Assembly: GCA_022496185.1 (NCBI GenBank)
Contig: WTXG01000007.1
Location: 1 to 64,000 of the forward strand
Source of the DNA: Multifurca ochricompacta
Lineage: Eukaryota; Basidiomycota; Agaricomycetes; Russulales; Russulaceae
Direction: 5' to 3'
Length of the DNA stretch: 64,000 nucleotides
Part shown: in pieces, positions 35,480-46,700 of the stretch
Position numbering within the stretch: the first letter of the stretch is position 1
Layout of the letters: every line of letters begins with the position of its first letter
Translations under genes and position numbers: made by a program
Notes under the pieces: model-generated
What the model saw: only the letters and a program-made list of their open reading frames with translations
Told to the model about the DNA's origin: nothing
Databases searched by the model: none

Positions 35480-36196
35480 CTAATCGTCCCTCCAAGCCAC
35501 CTGCCCAATGGTCCACCTATCACCCCACATCACCCGCTTGTGGTACGTTTTACGAAGCTCACGGAACTCTTTCACAAAATCGTCTACCTCTTTGCTGTTC
35601 ACAGGTGTCGTCGTAGTCTCAGATGACGTGGATCGCATAAAAGTGGACGCGACCGTCTCAGAAAGATCGTCTTGCGCTGTCGTTGCGTGCCGGAGACGCA
35701 TCAGGAGAAATTGGGGTGTAAATCGCTGTATTTCTTTCTCGTTAGTAGATTGCATATTACAACAGTAGCATACATACTTGATAAACCTCTCTTTGCTCAC
35801 GTTGCAGATCCACCCACCTGGCTTCTAATGATTTCGCCTCATCAAATGCGTCCTTTGTCTCCGAACGCAGCCTGTACAGCTCGTCTTGAAGAGTTAGGTT
35901 CTGATCTATTAACACCCCTTCGAATGAGAGGCGGCGGGGTCAAAATTCTCAATTCCAACGCACTTGCAATTGTTTCGTTCGCAAATCCGAGGTCCGCTTG
36001 GCTCTGATACAATTCTTTCACCTTGGAAGTGTATGAAAGATAGCTTGAAAATAAGTGGGGTCGGCAAGTAGTCCTTCTAGATCTTCGCGTCTAAGTATAA
36101 TATCGTTAGCTATGGACGTCTTCATTATCGACATAGAATGTACGTTAGGTGGGACAGCTCGGGGAATTCCGTCGTTAATGACGTCTGAATCGACAT
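35480..36196 (-). CDS. VPS37: ESCRT-I subunit VPS37 (Mod(r) domain)
   Basis: Small ESCRT-I subunit that links Vps23 and Vps28 during multivesicular-body sorting. The start MSIQTSLTTEFPELSHL at 36196 matches the short N-terminus of fungal homologues. Then come REDLEGLLADPTYFQAIFHTL, VKELYQSQADLGFANETIA, NLTLQDELYRLRSETKDAFD, EAKSLEARWVDLQREQREV and, in the last exon (35725-35480), RFTPQFLLMRLRHATTAQDD and VDDFVKEFRELRKTYHKR. The coiled-coil pattern of the Mod(r) domain is clear. One base is missing at 36021-36022: AAGGTG should read AAGGGTG to join HTLPR and VKELY. An upstream in-frame ATG at 36309 could add 37 codons if an intron is not assumed. The gene is divergent from RRP40. Confidence 0.85.
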
Positions 36197-36307
36197 GGCA
36201 CGGTGAAGGAGCAGGCAGAGGAAGTTCGTGGTGAGAGAAAGAGCACTACTACATGACTCTGACGCAATTCACTTGAGGATGCAGCATCGACACTGTCGCC
36301 GCCACTC
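36197..36307. promoter_or_regulatory. Compact divergent promoter between VPS37 and RRP40
   Basis: Only 111 bases separate the favoured VPS37 start from the RRP40 start, so both genes must share a bidirectional promoter or use elements inside each other's transcribed region. No TATA-like element is obvious. Confidence 0.5.
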
Positions 36308-37156
36308 ATGTCCGTCGTGCTTCCTGGTGAGCTCATACAAGCGCAACACAAAAATTTGAAGCTTGGACCAGGGCTTCAGCAATATGTAGACTTGCAAGGA
36401 AGAACCTCAACAGTTGTGACGCGCGCTGGGACCTTGGAACAGAACGCGAAAGGCAACAAGTCATGGGTGGAGGGGAATTCACGTCGCGTGAGTGTTCGCC
36501 TGCTGCTCATCACTTGACTATTGCTTTATGTCCCAGAAAAGTATGTGCCGGCAGCACAGGAGCCCGTTGTCGGCATCGTGGCCGCTCGACAAGGCGAGGG
36601 TTGGAGAGTGGACATTGGCTCCGCTCATCAGGCGTCTCTTGATGGACTCGCCTTCGAGGGTGCGAGCAGACGAAATCGACCGAATCTAAAAGTATGCTAC
36701 ACAATTGTCCTCCAGTCTCCCAGGCTAACTAACATCACCCCTCAGGTGAACTCGCTTGTATATGCGCGTGTTTCTCTCGCCCATAAAGATATGGAACCGG
36801 AGCTCGAATGTTTTGATGCGCAGACGCGTAAAGCAGAAGGCTTCGGTGAGCTCAAGGGAGGCTTCTTGGTACGCTGCAGCCTTAAAATGTCCCGAAAGTA
36901 TGTGAGTTATTCGTTGCTAGCTGTCCTGGCTCATAGAGAACATCATAGTCTACTGGATCCGAACTACTTCCTCCTTCCTCTCCTTGGATCCCGCTTCCCT
37001 CTTGACGCAGCAGTCGGCATGAACGGGAGGGTCTGGCTCAGCACCAAGGAGGTCAAGCACACAATTGCTACAGCTCGATGCATCGAAGCTGCTGACCCAG
37101 ACGGTGGCGGCATGGACCAAATTGCTGTCAAGAAGTTCATCAGCACTCTTGATTGA
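36308..37156 (+). CDS. RRP40: RNA exosome non-catalytic subunit Rrp40
   Basis: Cap subunit of the nuclear and cytoplasmic 3'-5' RNA exosome, which binds RNA through S1 and KH domains. Four exons, all in phase: 36308-36487, 36542-36691, 36746-36897, 36949-37156. The N-terminal domain starts MSVVLPGELI and includes KSWVEGNSRRYVP. The S1 domain spans EPVVGIVAARQGEGWRVDIG to VNSLVYARVSL. DPELECFDAQ-like sequence (MEPELECFDAQTRKAEGFG) follows. The KH region has LLDPNYFLLPLLG and the family's GxNG motif in GMNGRVWLSTKE. Length (about 229 residues) and order match the family; the frame is clean. Confidence 0.95.
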
Positions 37157-37336
37157 TAGCCTGTTCAATGTGGGAGGACCCTCTTGCAGTGAGAGGGGCT
37201 TGGTGAAATCGTTGAAGGTGAGAAAAATAATGCAGCCATGTTCTATAGATACAATGTAATAGAGTCTGTCCCTGGCATAGGATCCAAAGTGAGGGGCTAT
37301 GTTGGCAGGGTCAATGAAAATATACTTACCGAAAGG

Positions 37337-38016
37337 TTAGTCCTCGTCGGCCACGCGAGCCCGTTTATTGAGTCGTCTGCCGCCCGCCGTGATGGTACTG
37401 CCCTCGTCATCACTCACAGTCCCAACACTTCGGCGGCTAGCAGCAGCCCGCTTCTTCCGCTGGTACTCTCGATCTCGGTTCTTCTTAAGCTGAGCGGCTG
37501 TGAGTTCCGGTACTCGGGGGCGGGGGGAAGGACGACGGTAGTAAGCCCTGATGTTGGTTGCTTGAACTCTTCCGCGTTTGCGGCGGACTCTTCTCCTTCC
37601 CCAGACAGCTCCAGAGACTACGTGTTGCTAGTCACATCAATATCCATGATAAGGATAAGAATCTTACCCTCTGATAAGTCAAACTACTTGTTGAGAATAG
37701 TCTGTCTGCGTCACTCAACTCATATCGTTTCTTCGTCATCTGGTTTTTCAAGTATCCCTCAAATCCATGAATGATGTTACCCCCGCTATGTGCTGACGTT
37801 TCCACGAGATATTGTCCTTCGAGGGTGTGCATTTGTACCTCTATTTGCGCCTGGAAAGTGATAAACGCTCAGAAGGTTTGGTTGGAACACGGTTGAACGC
37901 ACTAATTGTTTATCCAAAGCGCGCTTTTTCATTAAAGCCTGTACTAACTCCTTTTTAGCTACCATTATACGGGTTTTTTCTTCCGCCGTTGGTATAGGTC
38001 CTTCAGTAGCTGCCAT
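37337..38016 (-). CDS. EAF6: NuA4 histone acetyltransferase subunit EAF6
   Basis: Small coiled-coil subunit of the NuA4 (and NuA3) acetyltransferase. It starts MAATEGPIPTAEEKTRIM at 38016, followed by the helix KKELVQALMKKRALDKQL. After an intron come AQIEVQMHTLEGQYLVETSA and the hallmark GGNIIHGFEGYLKN, then ELSDADRLFSTSSLTYQ. The last exon has SLELSGEGEESAANAEEFK, TTVVLPPAP and then VPELTAAQLKKNRDREYQRK and a basic C-terminus. The switch from LPPAP to VPELTAAQ needs one extra C in the five-C run (plus strand G run 37516-37520). The gene is divergent from RPT5, separated by about 180 bases, so they likely share a promoter. Confidence 0.88.
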
Positions 38017-38193
38017 GATGAGCAAGTGAACGCTAACACTACTCGCCTCGCCAGACGCGATGCCGGAATCCGGACCGCCAAACCGTTATGCCCTCACGTG
38101 ATATTGCATTAAGTAAACGGGGACGCGCGTCCGAGGGTCGAACATCAGGGAGCGTCCCAACCCGAGCTCGTAATAAAGTTGTCATTGCCCATC

Positions 38194-39836
38194 ATGTCCG
38201 CCCTTCCTCCTGCAGATCATCCGAACGATTCGAACAATAATGATGCAAATAAACCTCCTCTGTGCCATCAACAAGTACAGGACCAGAAGCCGCAGAAATG
38301 GATACCACACCTGACCAGCTTCCCGAGGAAACTTGGGACGATATCCCGGAGGAAATTATGGAGCTCGACACGGAAGACGTTCTGACGCGTATTCGCTTGA
38401 TTGATAATGATATCAAGGTGTGTCCTGGTTCTTTTATCATGGAAGTGAGATAAACTTTTAGACAAGGTCATGCGATCAGAGCAGTTGCGGTTAGGCCACG
38501 AGCAGAGTGTCATGAAAGAAAAAATCAGAGACAATAGTGAGAAGATAAAGCAAAATAAGGTGCTTCCTTATCTTGTGGCAAATGTCGTCGAGGTGCGTGT
38601 ACGTCTTTGTCAGCGATTTACCTCTCCGTGAACCCCGCTATGCAGATCTTAAATGTTGACCCTGAAGGCATTGAGGATGGCGCAAATCAGGATCTCGACT
38701 CTATGCGTAAAGGGAAGACGGCAGTCATCAAGACATCTACCCGCCAAACAGTCTTTCTCCCGCTCATTGGTCTTGTCCCACCGGAAAAGCTGGAGCCACA
38801 GGACCTCATTGGCGTTAACAAAGACTCATACCTTATCCTTGATACGCTTCCCGCAGAATATGACTCGCGTGTGAAGGCTATGGAGGTCGACGAACGACCG
38901 ACTGAGACCTATACGGACATCGGCGGTCTGGAAAAGCAAATCGAGGAGCTAGTTGAAGCTATTGTTCTACCCATGGAGCAGGCAGACAAGTTCAAGACAC
39001 TTGGGATCAAGCCACCGAAGGGTTGTTTGATGTATGGACCACCAGGTGAGTGATAGTCTCTCGCCGTTTTTTACCTGCGCATTTATGCCACAAAAGGGAC
39101 TGGAAAGACCCTCCTGGCTCGTGCCTGTGCCGCCCAGACAAATGCATGTTATCTGAAACTCGCTGGCCCGTCATTGGTTCAAATGTTCATCGGTGATGGT
39201 GCCAAGCTCGTCCGCGATGCTTTCAAGCTTGCGAAAGAGAAGGCGCCAGCCATTATCTTCATTGACGAGCTGGATGCAATAGGCACAAAGCGGTTCGACT
39301 CAGATAAGAGTGGTGATAGGGAGGTACAGCGCACGATGCTCGAGCTGCTTAATCAACTCGATGGCTTCAGTAGCGACGAAAGAATCAAGGTGCGTTCGTG
39401 CACGTGTTTCTCCCCCCGCTTATTCAGATGTCACGCAGGTCATTGCTGCAACAAACCGCATCGACATTCTTGATCCTGCGCTTCTTCGATCCGGCCGCTT
39501 GGACCGCAAAATCGAGTTCCCACTGCCAGGAGAAACTGCCCGCGCACGTATTCTCGAGATTCACTCCCGCAAGATGTCCATTGGCCCGGATGTTAACTTT
39601 GAGGAGCTTGCACGTAGCACGGATGAGTTCAATGGCGCGCAATTAAAGGCGGTATGCGTTGAAGCTGGTATGATTGCGCTACGTGAAGGTGCAACGAAGT
39701 TGGGACATGAGCATTTCATCAGCGGCATTGCGGAGGGTGAGTCACGTCCTTTCCTTGCAAACCTAAGTGAGGGTCCTAACACGTTGCCAATTCAGTACAA
39801 AGTAAGAAGAAGAATGACCTCATGTACTTTGCTTAG
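38194..39836 (+). CDS. RPT5: 26S proteasome regulatory ATPase Rpt5 (subunit 6A)
   Basis: AAA ATPase of the 19S base that unfolds substrates and opens the 20S gate. Exons: 38194-38417, 38467-38592, 38646-39045, 39097-39389, 39439-39736, 39796-39836. Motifs: coiled coil with the [18 protein letters not shown] start, OB region, [18 protein letters not shown], Walker A GPPGTGKT split across exons 3 and 4, Walker [12 protein letters not shown], arginine-finger region [19 protein letters not shown], and the C-terminal HbYX signal LMYFA that docks into the 20S ring. The ATG at 38194 is in a different frame from [16 protein letters not shown]; either one base is missing near 38255-38261 or translation starts at the ATG at 38298. 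The rest is clean. Confidence 0.93.
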
Positions 39837-40240
39837 TCCCCGTCTAGATTACTACTGCTTTTTTTCCCGCCTCACCTACATATTGTATACGCAAACATTG
39901 TCAAGTTTTATATATATTCTCAAGTCCAGGTGGTTGAACGACACTTCCCGTGGGGAAGTTATACTCTGAGTGGCTTGGTGACTCTACAACACCCATGCAA
40001 AGTTTTGTTGAACTATGGAATTGAAAGTCGGCACTGCGGCACTGCAAGGCGGTTTCTCCGATGTCGTTGTGTTGAACCACACACTCGTGGCATGGGGTTA
40101 ACAGTACCCCAAATCATATTGTGTCGCGGCGGCATGAGTACGTGACTGCTTGTTACAAAATCGTGACACGTGACCGTGGATTGTGACTGAGAGCGAGCGC
40201 GAGCGAGTGTGTGTGCTTTCTTTTTCATGTTCATGGTCGA
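39837..40240. other. Intergenic region
   Basis: Upstream of the TPR/F-box gene; contains a GAGCGAGCGCGAGCGAGTGTGTG stretch at 40190-40215. No other feature. Confidence 0.4.
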
Positions 40241-42065
40241 ATGTCGAGCACACCAAATTGGAGGGGTTGTTCGCGAAAGGCATAGAGAGGTTCAGGCGTC
40301 AAGACATAGATGGTGCGCTCAAGTATTTCGACGAGGTACACGTTTTCTCTCTCTCTCTTTGACTTTTGGGCTAAATGCGCGATTTCTTTGCAGGCCATCT
40401 GTCTTGCAGATGACACATCTTATGCCCTTTACGACTCCCGTGCTTCTCTATACGAAAAGCAGAATCGTCTCAAGGATGCGCTGCGCGATGCGAAGAAGAC
40501 TATTGATATAGCTCCTACACAGTGGCACGGTTATTTCCGCTCCGCTCGCCTCTTCGCCGCCCTCAACAAATCCACTGCGGCACTGCGGATGTGTTCGCTT
40601 GCACTAGAGTACCTCGGTAATGATGCAAAACACGAAGCCCGCCGTTGCGAGCTCGCCAATTTGCGTAGGCGCTGGAGGCCCAGACAAAGAGCCCGATCGC
40701 AGAGATGCCAGTCGAACTGCTCCTGATGGTGTTCGAGCTTTCAGGCAGACCTGTTGTTTTCTCTCACGTCTGCAGTCGATGGCGCAAGGTAGCTCTTTCA
40801 CAACCACACTTTGGCGCTCTTTGGTGCTCGTGGCACCGCCGAAGAAAGCGCTTCGCAAGGTGCAGGAGTGGCGTCGACGGTCCTGCGGGCGAATCACGGA
40901 GCTGACTATCCGTAAATCGCTCGGAGAGATCATTTTCCCACTAGGTAATGGGCACCCGGCACACCCTGATGACGTCACAATACGCGACGATATTCTATTT
41001 GAACTGCAAAGCCTAGATTTGGCACATGTCAAGGCGTGCCATTCGGAGGATATGGACGTGGCAGTGTTTTTTGCCGCGCTGTCGCGCGATGTCGACCCTC
41101 CGTCCTACAGGGTCTAGAAACTGTTTCCACATCTCAAAGATATCCCGACGGGTTCGTCTTTGGAAAGGTTGTATATGCCAACCAGCCTTGGACAAACCTG
41201 CGCGCACTCAGCATTGGTAACATGAAGTGTAACTGGGCGGCGTGGTCACATCCGTGCATAGCCTTACGTCATTTGAGTACAAGACCTCTGCATTCCTATG
41301 GATCTTGCACCCATCCGTCAGTTCTTGCAGGTTAACCCCGGTTTGGAAAAGCTTACTATCGAAGCGGCCACGGTTTCCCCCAAAAGCCCGGCTGACATTC
41401 TGGCGGCGTTGACGTTCACACACCTTCGCCATCTTGAGCTCAGCGGGGTCCTCATCTCCCCTCTCCTTCCTTTGAGCCTCCCTTCACTCCAAGTGCTAAG
41501 GTGTTCCCGGCTCCCAGATTCGGCGACGATGCTGAGGTTTCTCGTTGAGGACCCAGGGACTTCCTTCGCAGAAATCGTAGAGTTGACAATGAAAGAATGC
41601 CACTTCGAGCAGTCAACAATCGCTTCGACGCTACTACAGGCCCCTAAACTAAAAATTCTGCAACTCACTGGCAACTTGGACATCGACGTCATTGCAGAGT
41701 CTCTGGCTAAGCCATGTGCGGCGCTTCTCAGGTTCCCTCACCCTGAAGACACGGAACTTGTTCCTACTGAGCTGCCCATCTTGTGCCCTGCGCTCAGTGT
41801 ACTGGATCTTTCCGGATCCCCAGGTTTGAGGACTGGCCCAGTTATGCGGATAGTGAAAGAGAGGATTGCCCTGTCAGCATCTCGGGATGGTGGGGGGTAC
41901 AAGTTACTGGGGCAAGATGACGATCAGCGTGTTTCATGCATTCAGGTGCTCAAAATTGATGAGTGCCCATACATCGAGGCAGAGATGCTACCATGGTTTC
42001 GGAAGAACGTGCCGATGTTCAGTTGTCGCTACATTACCCGAGGGAATCGGCAATATGTAACGTAG
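40241..42065 (+). CDS. TPR / F-box / leucine-rich protein, reading frame broken in several places
   Basis: The domain order is clear despite frame breaks. From the ATG at 40241 come MSSTPNW, then LFAKGIERFRRQDIDGALKY and FDE (first TPR helix); after an intron AICLADDTSYALYDSRASLY, NRLKDALRDAKKTID and APTQWHGYFRSARL. Then an F-box EMPVELLLMVFELSG with FSHVCSRWRKVALSQP, then ALRKVQEWRRRSCGRITELTI, and a Leu-rich C-terminus (41298-42065, uninterrupted 255 codons) with LRHLELSGV, LPSLQVLRCSRLP, LKILQLTGNLD and LSVLDLSGSPGL. Such proteins are substrate receptors of SCF ubiquitin ligases; the TPR-F-box-LRR order resembles fission yeast Pof3. Frame breaks at 40263-40266, about 40670, about 40805 and within 41090-41200 each remove a base. 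This is either a pseudogene or the worst case of the assembly errors seen elsewhere. Confidence 0.72.
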
Positions 42066-42277
42066 TACAAAGCGTCCGACAGCAAGCCATAGTGTAGTGT
42101 TTAGCCCCCGGACCCGGATATTTCGCCTTTCCAGGCCCTCCCGCGGTCAGTAGCCGGAGCCGAAGATAATAGGAGATTGGCAGCACCTGACCAAAGATCA
42201 TCTAATATACAATATACAACTATACAACTACAACCAACCACCCAACCAACTACAACCAACACCTTGTCCCTCTCCTA

Positions 42278-43612
42278 ATGCCTTCAGAAGAAGAAAAGAA
42301 AAACATCCCACTTTTTGTTCCTCAATTTACTGTTGCCGACTACGGTAGCTTCTTCCTGGCAGGTCAGCCATTAGGACGCTTCTTGTTTATCTCATTAAAG
42401 TAAAGAGACCCCTGACTTGCTCTCCCAGGAGCGCTATGTGCAACGTGCGTCATGCCCACGACGATTTATTCTTCCCACTTATTTTATTTATTGAAGGATT
42501 ACGCATGGTGCCATGACTCGTAGGCGTCTTTTCTTTTGGCCAACCTTTCTACCTATGCCCAGAATTCCACAGCCATAGACGTCGTTAAGACGCGCATACA
42601 AATAGACCCCACACTTGCGCGCCATAGCCTTTTCTCTGGGGGGCGGCTCATTGTCACGAAAGAAGGCACCAGTGCTCTCTTGACTGGCTTTGGTCCCACT
42701 GCCGTCGGGTACTTCGCCCAAGGTGGAGGCAAATTTGCTGGTTATGAGTTTTGGAAAAAGCAATTCGTCACTCTCGCTGGTGACCAGGAAACGGCGGTCA
42801 AATATCGTACAGCGATATACCTTGGTGCCGCCAGTGCTGGGGAGTTCGTATCTTGTGATTTTAATCTGAATCACGTGCTCTCTCGCTAATCTCGCCTCCT
42901 CACCTCGCTGCTTAGATTCTTTGCGGACATTCTCCTGACACCACTGGAAGCCACGCGGATCCGCATGGTTTCACAACAAGGCTATGCAACTGGGTTGGTC
43001 TCTGGTTTCACCCGTCTCTTGCGTGAAGGTGGTGTGCGTGATCTCTACGCCGGGTTCATTCCGATCCTCTTCAAGTAAGTGAGCACCCTGTTCGTGCACT
43101 CTACTCGCATCAGTTCCTCATATATATCCATCTCTCGTCCAGGCAGATTCCATACGCGATCGGTCAGTTCACAGTCAATGAGTTTTGCCATGAGGTTGCG
43201 TTCCGATCTATGTCCGAGGAGACACGCGCCAGGCTCTCGCCTTCTTCCAAACTATCCATCTCGCTAAGCAGTGGCATTATCGCTGGCTTTGCTGCTGCAA
43301 TCCTTTCTCAGCCTGCAGACACGCTGCTCTCGCAAATAAACAAGGGCCACGGACCGGAGGGTACAATGCTTTATCGTCTCAGCGCTCTCGCCAAGCAGAC
43401 TGGGTTCAAGGGCTTGTTTGTCGGCCTTGGCCCGCGTATGGTGATGACAGCTGGCCTTGTATCTGGCCAATTTTTGATATATGGAGCTATCAAGCATGGT
43501 GCGCGTGTATCAGGTCTTTTCTCGGAGATGTATTTTCTGATCAGCGCACAACTGGGCAGCAATGGGTGCTCCACCGGGCGTGGAGATCCATAAGGAGTCG
43601 AAAAAGAACTAG
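42278..43612 (+). CDS. Mitochondrial phosphate carrier (MIR1/PIC2-like)
   Basis: Mitochondrial carrier-family protein importing phosphate into the matrix. Exons include two very short ones: 42429-42444 (16 nt) and 42497-42519 (23 nt). The next runs from 42573 to 42843, then 42916 to about 43077, then to about 43510, and the last ends at the stop 43610-43612. The three repeats carry the carrier signature PxD/Exx[36 protein letters not shown]. Other blocks are [45 protein letters not shown] and [20 protein letters not shown]. These features (GFGPT, QIPY) are typical of phosphate rather than nucleotide carriers. The yeast naming (MIR1 or PIC2) cannot be decided by eye. The frame is clean. Confidence 0.92.
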
Positions 43613-43768
43613 ACCTCTTGGTAAACTTATGCGATGACACGCAATAATCGTTCTGGTCCCGTAGTTGTGAGATACCGATTGGACTATGATTCATGATGAA
43701 CATGTGTTTTCCCGCCTGCAACCGCACCTATCTGGCTTGCGTTTCTACGCATCGAGAGGCCTGGCTAG

Positions 43769-46700
43769 TCACTCGTCTGATCGATCCATATCTCTGCCCA
43801 ACACTTGTGCCAGTCTTGCCTTGACTTCTCCTAACGAAGCCTCCTGAAGCCTGAAGTCCCACTCGAGAAACCGTTGGCACACCGCTGATGCGAGATTCAT
43901 TTCCAGCTGCTCTTCCTCGGAGATCGCTTCATCCAAAAGCTTTGGAAGCTCATTGACGGAAAGTAGCTCGCTGTCAGCAGCAAACATTAGCAGGTTTCAT
44001 AAACGCCAGACAGCGGGCGTACGTCACGTATTGTGCGCGTTGGACGATGTGGCTTGGGATACCGAATAGCTGCGCGCAGCGTGCCGCATGGGATTCAAGC
44101 GAAAGCCCATTCACGGCTCTGTCTCCCACAATCAGCCATAAAGTAGCACGGGCTCCAGGAGACTGACCTGACCTGTAGAGATATGTAATACTTTCGCCGT
44201 TGATTGCTCCGGAAGAGCTCTCGTCGATGGTTCCACCACTGCGTTTAGCGAAGATGACCTCCATGTGAACAAAAGTGATGGGTAACTTTTGAGGCTCAAG
44301 CAATCCAGTGGAGAAGAGCTCGTGAAAGTGAGTCGTAGCTATCACCTTAGGGCACTCAGAACCGCGCGCAAGTAGATGTTTCACGACTCCCGCGAAGAGG
44401 CCCGCTCCATCTGTTCCGATAATGCCAAGAAGAATGTGGTTCAGAGTGAGAAAGTGACGAAGCAAGCTTTAAAGAGATAAACGAACCTGTAGCCGCCGTC
44501 CCTTTACCGAACTCGTCCAACAAGATAAGGGAGCGCGCAGTGGCGTTTCGCAGTGCCAGAGAAACTTGATTGAGGTCGATCATAAAGGCCGATTGCACCT
44601 GAAGGAAAAGCACAATGCAAGAAGGGTTAGTACATGCCCTTGTTCAAAATCATTTGAATTACTTTTGAGACCGACTCGCGAGTTTGAATGCGGGTGAAGA
44701 CTGGCATCAGAATCAGAAAATAGCACCGCATTTGGTGCAACAACGCACTCTTGTCTACGATACCGAGCGATGCGGACTCCGCGGGAACAAAACTGGGCTT
44801 AAGGTGTCATATAAAGATGACAACCCCAACGAGGACACGCACCAGCCAATCTGAGAGTGTTTGTTCAGTTGACATAACATAATAAGGAAGTGAAAGCCTA
44901 CTTGTGCCATTATCTGGATCAGGGCAGTCTTTGAAACCAGGTTCACAATCAAAGTGCAGAAATTCTTAGGAAAGAACGAACGAACTTGTTTGAGATAGAC
45001 GCTCTGTACCACATCGTTTGAATACGTTTCTGGACAGTGAAGCACCCGAACCTTCTCACCTTTCCGCACGCATTTGCGCCCGTGCAAATGAGTACGCTGT
45101 TCCCTAGCATATTTCCTTCGTCCATGAGGTGGTCATCCTCATCATGAACTGCCTGATATGAGCCAGCTCCCGCGCCACCAAAAATAAGTATGTCGTTTGG
45201 CACGAATGTGTCGACGGTCTGCTCTTGTAGTGGATGCCTGCGGATAATGAGTATCTGATCTCAATAACCAAACGAGTATTGGAGAACCGATCGCACCGGC
45301 CCTGCTTTATGTTAATTACATTCCCCTTGCTCATCTGAGGCCTTCTATAATTATACAAGTTCGCGGCCTCCCCAAAGCAGAGGAGGCAGTCGAGTTCGGC
45401 GCAAATATCGCACGCTCCGCTTATAGCTTCTGCGAATGGAAGGACACTCTCCGCTAGTTCGTGAATAATTTCCAGCTCTCGGTCTTCAATCTTCAGGCTG
45501 TCGTTTCTGGTCCATACCTACAATTTGAAACATACCGATGATCGATGGATAGAGATCCCCCAAATGCTTGTCTAAATCTTGAGAGTGGTCAGCGTAAGAT
45601 ACAGATACATCGCACTATTCGTCCGGAAACTTGCCGTGCATCTTATCATTTTTAAAATAAACGTGTGACCTGTAGAAGTCGATGTGGTGATGTGGCCCAT
45701 GCTTCCTTAATCTAGTAAGCGTACTGACTCGGATGAAAACTGTTTTAACGACGTAAATCAAGTCTTTAATTGATTCGGATGAGACTTAATATACCTGAAA
45801 TGTCCAGCCATCCAGAACTTCTATACCATCTCCGCTTCGCCACTCTTCGAGCATAGGGATGCAGACGAGGAAGCCTGTCTTATAAGAGAAACTCAACGAG
45901 TTTACAATAGGTTATACGCTTCACCTAATTGAGGGAAGTACACGACATTCAGAGATGTCGCATAATCCTGCGGAACTGTGGGGCTGATTCCCTCCGCAAC
46001 TTTTGACTATGCCGCATGAGCCTAACGGCAGAACGGCGCCTTCATTAATATAATTGTTCACTTACTAAGACCGCATCTACGCCATCGTACATATGCTTGC
46101 GGTTGTCTAGTTCTTCATCAATATGCGGGCGGACACATACACGTTGCAGCAACGTTGATTCTTCCCAGTCGATCTGCTTGGAATTGTATGATGAAGGGAA
46201 GAATACGATAAGAGTTTCCCCATACGGTTTCGTTTATCAAGGTGCCAACTTCTCTGAAGGCCGCGATATCCAAAGTTGCGATCAGCTGGATGTGGGTTAG
46301 TCAATCTCAATGTGGAAGAGCAGGCACATGGCCCATGCACCTTCTTTACGATATCAACGTCCCGGGCCATACTAAGTTCGCCAAGCTTGTCTCGAAGCAT
46401 TGCAGTATGGAACGTGAACTGTAAGCCAATTTTATATGAGGGGGTAGCGCCCCCACCTGGAAACGAGTCCTACCTTAACAAGTCCCTGCCAATCTACGAG
46501 ACGAGCTTTCCCAACTCTCAAGGCGGCGAGAACTCTTGGAACATTGTTAATTCCTCTTAATTGACTATGCATTACGTTCGCGATGTCAATATTTTCAGGG
46601 CGCGTAAAACATTCCACAGCGTCGTGACGGGCGTTTATGACCTCAAGGGAGAGCGAAGGTCTTAATAGCCACGTCCGAAGGAGCCCGCGCCCTAGTGTTG

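Noticed and set aside
36307..36310. VPS37 and RRP40 ATGs overlapping in a shared CATG palindrome
   Set aside because: The upstream VPS37 ATG (36309) needs an extra intron, whereas the downstream ATG (36196) gives the compact N-terminus typical of fungal homologues. The overlap is probably accidental.
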